This document shows, one piece after another, positions 25,901 through 34,780 of a DNA stretch of 64,000 bases. The notes beneath the pieces are model-generated. The model was not told the DNA's origin. It ran no database searches and saw only the letters and a program-made list of their open reading frames with translations. Positions within the stretch are counted from its first letter, which is position 1. Each line of letters starts with the position of its first letter. A program made the translations under genes and the position numbers. The stretch is from Cheilinus undulatus (lineage: Eukaryota > Chordata > Actinopteri > Labriformes > Labridae), in the NCBI RefSeq assembly GCF_018320785.1, contig NC_054875.1:28525157-28589156 (forward strand). The letters run 5' to 3'.

Positions 25901-28900
25901 TAATGTTCATATACAAGTACAACAAGTAAGCCTTTCCCACTTTAACTATCACACTCACGCTGAAAGCTTTTAGTGTTGTTGTCTTCACTTGTTTTAACTA
26001 GAAAAGCTCTCGGAGAGTGCAGACCTCCGCCATTAGCCCTATCTCCCAATAGTAAAGAATCCTTTTAAAACTTCCTTGATCCAGACAGTGATCCGGATCA
26101 CTCCCAAAATCTAATCAGTTCTTCCTTATGCCATTTCTGACATTTCATCAAAATCAATCCATAACTTTTTGAGTTATGTAGCTAACAAACTAAACCCTGC
26201 CGATCACATAACCTCCTTGGTGGAGGTAATAAAGAAATGTCCAGTTTTGACTAAGTGCTGCTGTGACTTAGTCAGAGCTAATCGCTACACGAGCAGTCAG
26301 CATACACAAGCATTGATACAAGTTACCCTTTCCCTCTCAACTATCACAGTCATTCCAAAGCAGGTCAGAAGAGAAGTGACAACATCTTTCCCAACATGAA
26401 AAGCTTTTTATTCTTTGTCATACATAAATGTGGCCCAGTTCTGGTGAAACAGAGGCTAAAGCTATATCTGAGTATTTAGAGCAGTGGAGGCAGCCATTAG
26501 AGGGCTTTCAGCACAAGTAAACCCCGCCCATAGCGTAACTCTATATATGGCTCTAATTAACACAGTGGAGGCAGCCATTAGAGTCAGCATTCAGTACAAG
26601 CAAATGCAACTCTGTATTATATGGCTTATACAAAAGGATCACTCAGTCAGTCAGTCAGTCAGACAGTCAGTAAATGGACAGAGCCATATGTAGGGCTGAC
26701 CTCAGTGGTGAGCCAAAAAATACATTTTGGATTTTACATATCACAAAGAGATTTCCCTATTTTTCCATCAATGAATGTCTTTGATTGAGAAGGATTGCTT
26801 TTTATCATTTATGTCAGAATCAAATGGGTTTTCTTTGTCTTGTTTTATGGCTGTTTATAGAACAGTCACAATATGAGAAACAGATAAATTCAAGTAAAAG
26901 ACAGAGTTTTCCTCACAATGAAAAAAACTAGATACATTGGAATTGGAATCGGCTTAACTGAGTTTCGAAAAACAGGCATATCGAATATCAGCAAAATTCC
27001 AATATTGTGCATCCCTGTCTGTTAACTGATAACATACAAATAAACATGCCAAGTCTAAGAAACAAATCAAGTGTGTTTGAATTAAAGCAACACATTTTTG
27101 TGTCAATAATCTTCTGCTTATCATTTAGACCATGTGTTTGAGCAAATACTCAACTCTACTTCCGAGGAACTTGGTGAGGCAAGGGAAATTCTGCAAAAAA
27201 TCATCACTCGAGACTTTCCAAAGTGTGTTGGAGAGATAAGGCTACAGGAACCCTTCCAGGAGGATGAAGTATGTCATTTTGTGTCTATCTTTTATTACTT
27301 TCATGTAAAAAAAACTTACCCTGGTTTTGCTTTGCTGATAAACCTATATTATGCATCCTAAAAGTCAACTCCATCTTAACTCTGTCAGTGCAATTTTAAG
27401 GATGACTATGAACTGAATTCACACAAGCTTTTCTAGGTGGTTTACAATATCAACTCAAATTGAAAAAGAAAAGTCAATCTATTCTTCTTCACTGTACTCA
27501 GAATTTTGACTCCTTTGTCGAGGCCAAAACTAAGGAATGGCAAGCACGACTAGCTGAACCCATACCTGAGGAACCTGATGAGCTGACAGCAGATGACTTT
27601 GTAATCCTGGTAAGTGTGGACCTCCTCTTGACAAATCTTGGATTTTTCTGATCTTTTGATGTATTAGATGATGCAAAATCTGTGCTGGCACACAAAATTT
27701 CACTCTTTTATTTCACTTTTTAGGGCAATACCATGGACTATGGCAATAACACTGAGGACCCAGTCAACAATATGTATTTCTACAGCAAATACAATCCAAA
27801 CGTGGCACGTGAGATATCTGCCGACCAGGTCAGAACTAAATGTCAATGACATTTGTCTTTTAAACTCAACTCTTTACTTGTGTTTTTAATTTGTTGGATA
27901 TAATTGTTTGATGGATTGTGTTATGCCACTACCTTCAAATCAAGGCTTCTATAATTTTTTACAGAGATCCAGGATTCGCACAACCATCTTTTCTGAGCAT
28001 CTGATCAGGGTCTACTGTAGGAGGACTGATGAGAATAGTGTGCTGGCTGCCAGAGAACACTTTGCCCGACTCGATGTGGTAACAAAAGAATCTTGGGTGT
28101 TTCTTTAAACCTCAGTTCCCAACCTGGCGTCTGGAACCCCCTCAGGGGACACCAGAGATCTCAGGGGGGCGTGAGGCTCTGTCTGCCCTGAGGTCATTAG
28201 GGCCTGAGCACCAAACCGGTGCGAGGATCTATTTGTAATTCAAATGATTGAGCATTAAATTGGAGATTTAAAAATCTAAACATTAGTATAAGTCCTAAAT
28301 TTTGGCATGTGCATCAAGCCTAATGAAAAATTTGATAATTTATGGGACTCCAGAAAAACTTTGGGGAATTGCCTCGATAGCACCTCTTAAAAGTTTTCAA
28401 AGTTAAAGACACCTCCTTTGACTTTGTCCAATATCTGAAATTTTCTGTGTTGATGCTGCTTGGAAGGATAAACAAAAAGTCTCTTGGGTCCCTCTCCCAT
28501 CTCCCTCAGGAAATCCGTTATTTTGAAGGAATTAGCAAATTTGCCAGCTAGACTAGCTGGCTAGCTAAAGCAGATTAACCACCAGAACGATGCAAAACCA
28601 GCCTAACGTCATTTAAATGTTAAATTTGAGCCATCCAACTTTCTAAATAAACAACAGAAGAAAGAAACTGACTTACTTGTGGTGTAGGAGCTTCAGGTAA
28701 ACTTGCTGTCACGTATGGTCACAGTGGACTACTCCTGAATGGTGTCCGCCGATTGCCGCTCTATCCTCGGTATGCAAATGAGATGTAAATCAGGTCATCC
28801 TTGTCACCTCCCCTTTATACCCCTCCCCCATGCCAAAAGAGTGATAGAGAAACAAAACTGTAAATCAGGAATCTAAAAAAGAAGAAATATCATTGAACAA

Positions 28901-31900
28901 GGAAACGTCATCGAAAAAAAACCTCCTTGAAAAATGTAGTCATTGAAAAAAGGAGTGACTCAGTGAGAATTAAAAAAGGCTATTCCATCCTCTCCCCTGC
29001 AAATTCTAGAGGTAGTCTCTAATAAACTCTGCTCCATGGGGGAGAGTGTTGTCATCTTGGAGGATAGAGTTCTTGCTGACAGGGTTTTGTCTTCTTGGGA
29101 CGCCCACTTCACTTGGACTAGGGCTCACTCCAAACAACGCCACATCTTGGTTTTGCGGAACATCAGCTTGAAGTTGCTCTATCACATGGGCCCTATCCAG
29201 ATCAGTCAAACGTGACATGCCTATTCTTGGAGCAGATATCTACTGACCACTGTAGGAGGGCCCATGCTCACAGGTGCTGCCAATCAGGCACCTAATTGGC
29301 AGCGCCTGGGGGTACCAGAGGCTAAAAACAAGAGTCAATAGCAACAGCAAAATAAGTTGTTTGGCATTGGCAGAGAAGATTCAGCAAAATTTTCGTGGGC
29401 GCAACCCACATACTCAGCTCTGCTGCTCATCCCACAAATGCACAATCCTTACAAATGTGGCATCATTTAAAGGGGAAATAAACAGGCTTTCCAATGGTAT
29501 AAGATTTATTGCCAATAAGCATTGTTACAACAAAGAAACAATCTACCAAACACAAATGTCCTTACTTCATGTGCTTAGTTTATATGTTTATAGTGTTTAC
29601 TTATTGGATGATCAGATTTGAGCAAAAAATGTTGGTGAAGGTTCAAAAAATAAACGTTTAAAATTCTCAATTTAAAAAAAGCAAGCTGTCTTGAAATAGA
29701 TCCTAGTCCAGGGCTAAAAACTCCAAATTCCTTTTTTTGTTTTTTTTTTGTTTTTTTTTTGTGTTTTTTTTTTTTTTTTCCTGACAAATGTATCTTCTCT
29801 GACACCAGGAGTTTCAAAATAGTTTAGCTGAAACTCTGAGGTTGTCTGATTAAGTTAATGATGTATGTCACTTGATGGTGGCTTCAAAAAAAATTATTTT
29901 TATTTCTATTGCAGCTGAGTTAGGCCTCTGGTCGAAGTTTTTCAGAATTAAAACATAACTGTAAAAGACACCAACAAGTTAAACACTTTAAACACTTCTT
30001 GGACCCATGAGCTACAGGCTAATATAACTTAGTCTTACAAATTTAATTACAGTACCTCTTTGACTATATATTTATGCCAACAAAGCATATTTGTTATGGT
30101 GCCAACAACTGGTAGTAAACAATCCTCCATGCATGATTTCCTCATTCACTCAACATCAAAATCTAACTCTGTGCTTTCACTTAATGCTGCCTCTAAAAGA
30201 CAAGAATTGATGGCTGTTTCACAGTTCAGTTTCAGACAGACATCACTGCAACTGGCTATTGTGTCTGACAAAGCCACAAGCCAGAATATACTGAGAGCCG
30301 ACGTGCGCAGAGGTGCGAGGGCCTGTTCAGTGCTGCTTGCAGCCCTAGTTAAAATTAGGCTTGCACATATTAACAGAAATCATGGTATAATACTTAGAAA
30401 TAATTCGTGCAATGGTTTTTAGGTAAAATAATTTATGTTTGGGGGGGGGGGCAGTGTTTGAGGGCATCATATCAGAGTCTACTTGGGGCCTCACTTTGGC
30501 CAGGGGCAGCCCTGGTGTTGGTCCTGGGGGGCTCAAGTTGTCTGTGTGGAGCCACCGTTTGAATATTCCTTCATCAGGTAAGGCAGCAGTGGATAGGCAG
30601 GGTCACCAAGAAGAAAAATTGGTATGGGCTCCTCATTGTCCACAATCTGTTTTTTCAGGGCAGGGATCTTACCGGTGCTGAAATATGAGTTGATCTTAGA
30701 ATTGGCAAAGATCTGTGCATTGAGCACACTCCCAGGCCACTTTATTACAACATCAGTAAATCTGTACCTGTAATCACAGACGGCATGCACGTTAAGGGAA
30801 TGTTTCCCTTTCCTGTTGATGCAGTCCATGGAGTTAGTAGTTAAAAAAAAAAAAAAAAAAAAAAAAGATTGAGAAGCAGATCCACAAGACCACGCTGAAA
30901 GTTTCAAGATTTGCTCGAGATTTGCACCCCCTAATATTTCCTTTTCTGTATGATAATGAATGTGCTTTAGTCAGACGACAGCACTAATGTTACCCAAAAG
31001 GCACGTGAGATGATTAGTAGATTATTATGTGACAACAAAAGGAAAGCACAGAGACCACTCACTTGTGCTTCTACTTTTGTCAAAATTTCAAATAAAACAC
31101 ATTAATATGAGACCAAATAATTTATTTTAAATCAGTCAGCTGAGTGGAGTCCTTCAGTTTGGGATTAAACTTTCTGCTGAGGAAATCAATTCATCAGATA
31201 TTACTAACCATTACACAAATCACAACTGTTTGAGACAGCACATATGTGTTATCAGACACAACTGTGTTCTTTACACTCTTCTACAACAAAACTGAATCAT
31301 ATCAGGCTGTTTATACTGTTTATTTTTTCTCCAAATTTCTGTGTTTAATGACATTCATCTATACTGAGCTTTAACAAAAAGCAATGTCTTAGATTCATCA
31401 CAACAGAAAACAGCATAAAACTGTAACTTTGACTTATTGTGAGCTGTTTTGTCCCTCTTACTCTCCTCTATACTTGTCAGGATTGTAGGCTAGGTCCATG
31501 TTGCCCCCATGCTTTTGCTTATAGTTGTGATGAAACTAAATTGTCCCAACCACGCCAGGGCCATAGAACAGCACCTGGTGAGGATGCACCTTTATCTGTG
31601 CTGGTTATACATTGTTTCGGTTGATTTGCCACTTTAGCCTGACACAGCCCACGTACAACTCAGCAGCCTATCAGTTTTCCAATGCACTACTATGATTCAC
31701 TGACAAGCACACTGGACTTGACCTGATAAAAACACAGTACAGTAATAATACAATGCTTTTTTTCAGAGCCTTAGAATAATATTGTTGCTCCTGCTCAAAT
31801 TCTAGGACTTCTAGTAGCTCACAATTTAAGTCATTTCTGATGGTAAAAATTAAGGATGCTAAGTCCTTTATTAAATGTGATCTTTTCTACTTGCATTTCT

Positions 31901-32015
31901 CTCTCATCTAAACTATATCAATAACTTGAAAACTGAAGCACTTTGTCTTTAACAGGCTGATGAAGTTGCTGAAGCGCAGAGGCTTGAAAAGGAGAGTACT
32001 TCATCTGAAGATTGA
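13959..32015 (+). CDS. SAMHD1-like HD-domain dNTPase, SAM-less paralog A
   Basis: Fifteen coding exons: 13959-13969, 14122-14140, 15747-15907, 16125-16240, 18081-18148, 18561-18707, 18796-18896, 19066-19174, 19270-19361, 19475-19596, 27129-27268, 27502-27609, 27724-27828, 27965-28078, 31956-32015. All have GT-AG junctions and the sum is 1473 nt, 490 aa. An in-frame TGA at 13935-13937 supports the ATG. The protein enters the HD core within about ten residues, so it has no SAM domain and no N-terminal nuclear-signal region. Visible core motifs: [35 protein letters not shown], which supply the metal and active-site residues of the family (human H167, H206, D207, D311). Allosteric residues (human K116, N119, D137, Q142, R145, R333, R352, K354, R451, K455) and cysteines C341, C350, C522 have counterparts. 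Odd: human Y374 is Cys (RRACQHK), and the C-terminus ends about 20 residues after the last core exon without the T592 region. The family acts as a dGTP/GTP-activated dNTP triphosphohydrolase; activity here is inferred. Confidence 0.9.
14230..15560. mobile_element. Tc1/mariner-type element with nested LINE piece
   Basis: Perfect 28-bp terminal inverted repeats at 14230-14257 and 15533-15560 (beginning CAGTGCTTAACAAATTTATT) are flanked by TA on both sides (14228-14229 and 15561-15562), the Tc1/mariner target duplication. The first 110 bp match the right end of the element at 56496-57039 in inverse orientation. The interior has been replaced by other insertions, including an L2 fragment. It lies in intron 2 of paralog A. 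Confidence 0.85.
14620..15345 (+). mobile_element. L2-type LINE 3' end fragment
   Basis: An open stretch at 14634-14867 encodes the C-terminal tail typical of L2/CR1-like reverse transcriptases ([11 protein letters not shown] ... [17 protein letters not shown] ... [11 protein letters not shown]). The 3' end carries the common fish LINE tail around 15295-15345 (TACGTCGCTTTGGAGAAAAG, then CGTCTGCTAAATGAC, then short TGTAACATTGA-like repeats). No reverse transcriptase core is present, so this is a 5'-truncated copy sitting inside the Tc1-type element. Confidence 0.75.
16335..17576 (+). repeat. Unclassified interspersed repeat, copy 1
   Basis: It begins CTAGGACTGCAAGCAGCACT followed by GAAGGGCCCTCGCACC and ends near GGTTGGTGCTCGGACCCTAA. 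The same two ends occur in inverse orientation and order at about 28197 and 30350. It fills most of intron 4 of paralog A. No transposase or reverse transcriptase frame was recognised, so the class is unknown. Confidence 0.6.
20744..21015. mobile_element. MITE with inverted CAAGATGGCCGACATA ends
   Basis: CAAGATGGCCGACATA at the left and its near-perfect inverse at the right (TATGTCAGCCATCCTG), each next to an inverted CATCCAATCCAT block, define a 270-bp nonautonomous element. Longer open frames crossing it are not supported by any domain. Confidence 0.65.
22017..22048. repeat. Perfect 13-bp hairpin
   Basis: Arms CCTGGGGCCTCAT (22017-22029) and ATGAGGCCCCAGG (22036-22048) are exact complements around the 6-base loop GTACAA. 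The motif GGGGCCTCATGTACAAA resembles a Harbinger-type element end, which fits the MYB-like remnant just downstream. Confidence 0.6.
22350..22630 (+). pseudogene. MYB/SANT-like (Harbinger-associated) gene remnant
   Basis: The open stretch 22393-22620 encodes [20 protein letters not shown] followed by [20 protein letters not shown], the trihelix pattern of MYB/SANT-like proteins that accompany PIF/Harbinger transposases (also related to NAIF1). It ends about 145 bp before the insertion of the TTAA-flanked element at 22779. It has no complete gene structure and sits in intron 10 of paralog A, so it is a transposon relic. Confidence 0.65.
22779..25345. mobile_element. TTAA-flanked TIR element (piggyBac-like signature)
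   Basis: AGCAGCACTATGTA at 22779-22792 and its exact inverse at 25332-25345 are each flanked by TTAA (22775-22778 and 25346-25349), the piggyBac-type target. The 2.57-kb interior has no transposase frame and contains a nested MITE at 23579-23957. Ends and target are seen directly; family assignment is inference. Confidence 0.75.
23579..23957. mobile_element. Nested MITE, AAAGGTGCAGTGTGTAAA ends
   Basis: Inverted ends AAAGGTGCAGTGTGTAAA and TTTACACACTGCACCTTT bound 379 bp inside the larger TTAA element. There is no coding capacity. It inserted after the host element did. Confidence 0.75.
26023..26227. mobile_element. Short MITE with ACCTCCGCCA inverted ends
   Basis: ACCTCCGCCA at the left and TGGTGGAGGT at the right are inverted copies with one mismatch. 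The inside contains GATCCAGA/GATCCGGATCA and AACTTTTTGAGTTATGT words common in this animal repeat family. Length is 205 bp, with no protein. Confidence 0.65.
26638..26672. repeat. (CAGT)n microsatellite
   Basis: Repeated CAGT/CAGA tetranucleotides in intron 10 of paralog A. Confidence 0.8.
28197..30350 (-). repeat. Unclassified interspersed repeat, copy 2, interrupted
   Basis: TTAGGGCCTGAGCACC at the left and GTGCGAGGGCCTGTTCAGTG-CTGCTTGCAGCCCTAG at the right are the inverted ends of the repeat at 16335-17576. The 2.15-kb span is longer than copy 1, partly because of an inserted Tc1-type remnant and other DNA. It lies in the last intron of paralog A. Confidence 0.5.
28985..29218 (-). mobile_element. 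Internally deleted Tc1-like transposase remnant
   Basis: The minus-strand frame starts [20 protein letters not shown], the N-terminal helix-turn-helix of a Tc1-type transposase, and joins directly to [19 protein letters not shown], which resembles the second catalytic block (QQDNARPH-like). The central DDE part is missing, so it cannot act as a transposase. Confidence 0.75.
30540..30840 (-). pseudogene. PIF/Harbinger transposase fragment
   Basis: The minus-strand frame encodes [20 protein letters not shown], then [19 protein letters not shown], then [18 protein letters not shown], the DDE_Tnp_4 core of HARBI1-like transposases including the two Asp positions (CD and GDPAYPL). It begins after a poly-A run (30841-30866) and has no flanking coding parts. 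With the MYB-like remnant at 22350 it suggests a broken-up autonomous Harbinger in this locus. Confidence 0.8.
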
Positions 32016-33245
32016 GAAAATAATGATGAGGAGTGAAAGCTGAAAGTGCATCCTGATACTGGTTCATCATAAAGTACTTGGATTTTTTTTCCTCCAAACA
32101 GAAATGATTTACCATTTTGAATGAGCATGAATAATTTTATTGTGTATTGTGTTATATTGTACACTCATCAGACTGTGTACTCATGTTTTAGAGCTATTAT
32201 CAAAGTCATATGGTATCTCTATTATCGTTTAATTTCAAAAAATACACTTCATCATTTGTGCATCTACTTAAATACAAGTTTCAACAAAATGTATACATTA
32301 CTAGGACAGTCATTAACAATCTGTCCATTGATGGAAAGTCACAATGAGACCACATCAATTGACCATTAATTTAAGGAGTTATGCTTCCATTCACAAAAAA
32401 ATTTAGGGTGATTTTATCAAAAATCTGATATTGAAATGAAAGACTATATTTTCTTTAAAACCTTTTTTAGACACCAAAATGTTATCGAAATCCAACAATC
32501 ATTGTCTCAGTCTGAATAGATATACTGCTTTTTCTTTTTTTTAAACTGGTTCAGGTTTTGATCACATTTATGTTTTTTTAATATATGTTGTGGGTATTCA
32601 TTTTGGTCAGGAAAAGCTGTAAAGCACTTCAAACATGTTTGTAATGGTGTGGATGTTTAACTTGTGGTTATAGGGATTTAAATTATTCAATGGTGTTTGG
32701 TTTTTTTTATGTTAGTTTGATGACGGGGAAGATTGGATTATTACCTTTGGGTGATGTTTAAATATTTTGTTGGTGGTGGTTATTACATATAGCTCTATCT
32801 ACATAATATACCTTGCCACTTTCAACTCATGATTTTTTATTTGTTTGAAAATGTCTCTGATATGTGTGGCGACTTTTGGTGAGTTTCCGATGACTCCTCC
32901 TTTTTAAATCAACTCCTGTCACACACTTTGAATGAACATACTGATCTGAAATGGGAATCAAACAATAGCTTTCTTTCTGTAATAGTAAACAACCATGATT
33001 GTCCTAAAATAATCAGTTTAAATGTAATAGTGGCAAACTTTGAGTGTCTCTCCAGTTGTTTTAAACCTGTTGATTGTGTTAAGCATCTTAAATTGGTAAA
33101 ACTGAAAAGTGTATTCCTGTTGTGATGGGTTTATATTAGATAATATCTGCTTTATTCAAATAAACATCTGTGGAAATCATGTTTTAGATGTAAAATGACT
33201 GCACTATTTATACTTTCAAGTTAAAATCCTAAGCTTCAGAATAAA
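32016..33245 (+). other. 3' UTR and downstream of paralog A
   Basis: After the TGA at 32013-32015 the sequence is noncoding AT-rich DNA. Candidate poly(A) signals AATAAA are at 33159-33164 and 33240-33245. The true cleavage site cannot be read from sequence alone. Confidence 0.45.
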
Positions 33246-34405
33246 GATACACCATAAAATCCCCACACACACATTTAGCAGTCAAACAGCGACGGGTCGC
33301 TTTACTTAGAGCTGACTAACCACTTAACTTGGGTAAATAATTCATTCTGTGTTTGAAACATCTAAGGGTTGAGTGATACTGGTTTTTCAGGGCTTATATC
33401 AGTACATTTGACCAATAATCAATATGAATTTGTTATGACTATCAAAATGTACTTAATATTGCTAAAATAGAACAGCATGTTAAAAAATAAGGAAAATAAA
33501 CAGTTTAGCACAGGCTCTGTCAGCATGAGAAACAGCACAGAGCAACACTGTAGAAGCACGAAGGAGGAAGTGATGTGGCGCACTCCCTGCGTCAGTGCCA
33601 CTCAGGCCTCAGTGTTGATTGGCTGGTAGTTGCCAGTCAGACAGTGTTATGTGCAGAACATTAGGTGAGACTGTAGAGATCGAAAATAAAACCAGACTGA
33701 AGACGCACCAGCAGGGAAGCCAAAGTAGCACACCTTCAAATTACTTGATATTTGACTATTATCAGCCAATAACTGCCAAAACCAATAACTGGCTAAATGC
33801 CAAATATCGGCATCAATTAGCTAGGCTGATGATCAGTCTATCCCTAACTAGTGGTGGGTGATACTACAAAATTTTCTATCAATCGGATACCTATTCAGTA
33901 CAAAGCCAATATCTCCCATACAATACTTATATTAAAGCAGCAGTATTTTTTTCCATAAGTAAAGCAAATGAAAACTGCCTTATTTTATGATGAAACGACT
34001 TCTGTTTAAGAAGGGGGACAAACTAGAGAAATTAGACTTTCTAGAAAAAAGAAAGAATCAAATTCAAATAACTAGTATTTGCATTTAGAGTCAAATAAAG
34101 AACTTATCTCACCAATGTATTTATGAATAACAGAACTACCTGTAGGCTACCTGGCTTAATGAAAACTTACCTGGATTAAGTTTTAGACGGAAAGGGAACG
34201 CTGCGGAGTAGACTTGGGCCCATCGTCATCCTCTTCTCAGTCTTTTAGCAGTTATGATATGGAAAGTTGTTGTTTGCTTGCCTTGATGATGTTTTGTGGA
34301 AAGTATCACGACATATGTGCAATTTTCTCTTTTTGCCATTCTCCCCGGTTTAATACGGGACTCAGAGGTGCCTTGTGTCTAGGTCTATACACGTGTTTGT
34401 GGGTT
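33246..34405. other. Intergenic between paralog A and the LINE
   Basis: Repeat-derived DNA; around 33720-33850 inverted or repeated words (CCAATAACTG, GGCTAAATGCC, AATATCGGC) suggest a nonautonomous element. No gene recognised. A GCT/GTT/TTC trinucleotide tract follows. Confidence 0.4.
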
Positions 34406-34421
34406 CTGCTGCTGCTGCTGC

Positions 34422-34461
<40 letters not shown>

Positions 34462-34494
34462 CTTCTTCTTCTTCTTCTTCTTCTTCTTCTTCTC
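34406..34494. repeat. Trinucleotide tract (CTG)n(TTG)n(TTC)n
   Basis: Runs of CTG, then TTG, then TTC lie exactly at the 3' end of the minus-strand LINE, so on the element's strand it is a (GAA)n(CAA)n(CAG)n tail. I-type LINEs commonly end in short tandem repeats. The 104-aa open frame across it is an artefact. Confidence 0.8.
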
Positions 34495-34780
34495 TCAGAT
34501 AATGGCGGTTCGCAACCAATTTGAATAGGTGCATATCGTCACCTACTGTACATGAGTGTGCAACTTGCGGTGACAGTTACTTCAGGTTACATTCTACATT
34601 CTTACAAAGTAGTATTGGAAGAATATAACATTTATATTTTTTGTTCTAATCCTGTGTCTTTAAGGTACCGTAAAAGAGCCTTATAACAGTCTCTCTCTAA
34701 TTCGTACATTCTGTTTTTTAATGCATTTCTTTCCGTTTCATATTTTCTACATTTTAGGACAATGTGTTCAATGTTTTCAC

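Larger units (their letters stand above)
20047..27016. mobile_element. 15-bp inverted ends bounding a nested transposon cluster
   Basis: AGGGATGCACAATAT at 20047-20061 is perfectly inverted at 27002-27016. Such an end motif is typical of fish hAT-like elements. The 6.97 kb between them takes up most of the 7.5-kb intron 10 of paralog A and contains several independent TIR elements, so the outer element appears to have been hit repeatedly. Outer ends are seen directly; hAT membership is inference. Confidence 0.5.

Noticed and set aside
29274-29621. 115-aa open frame
   Set aside because: No domain recognised; it lies among repeat remnants in the last intron of paralog A.
34214-34528. 104-aa open frame with poly-Leu and poly-Phe
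   Set aside because: It is the translation of the trinucleotide tail of the LINE.
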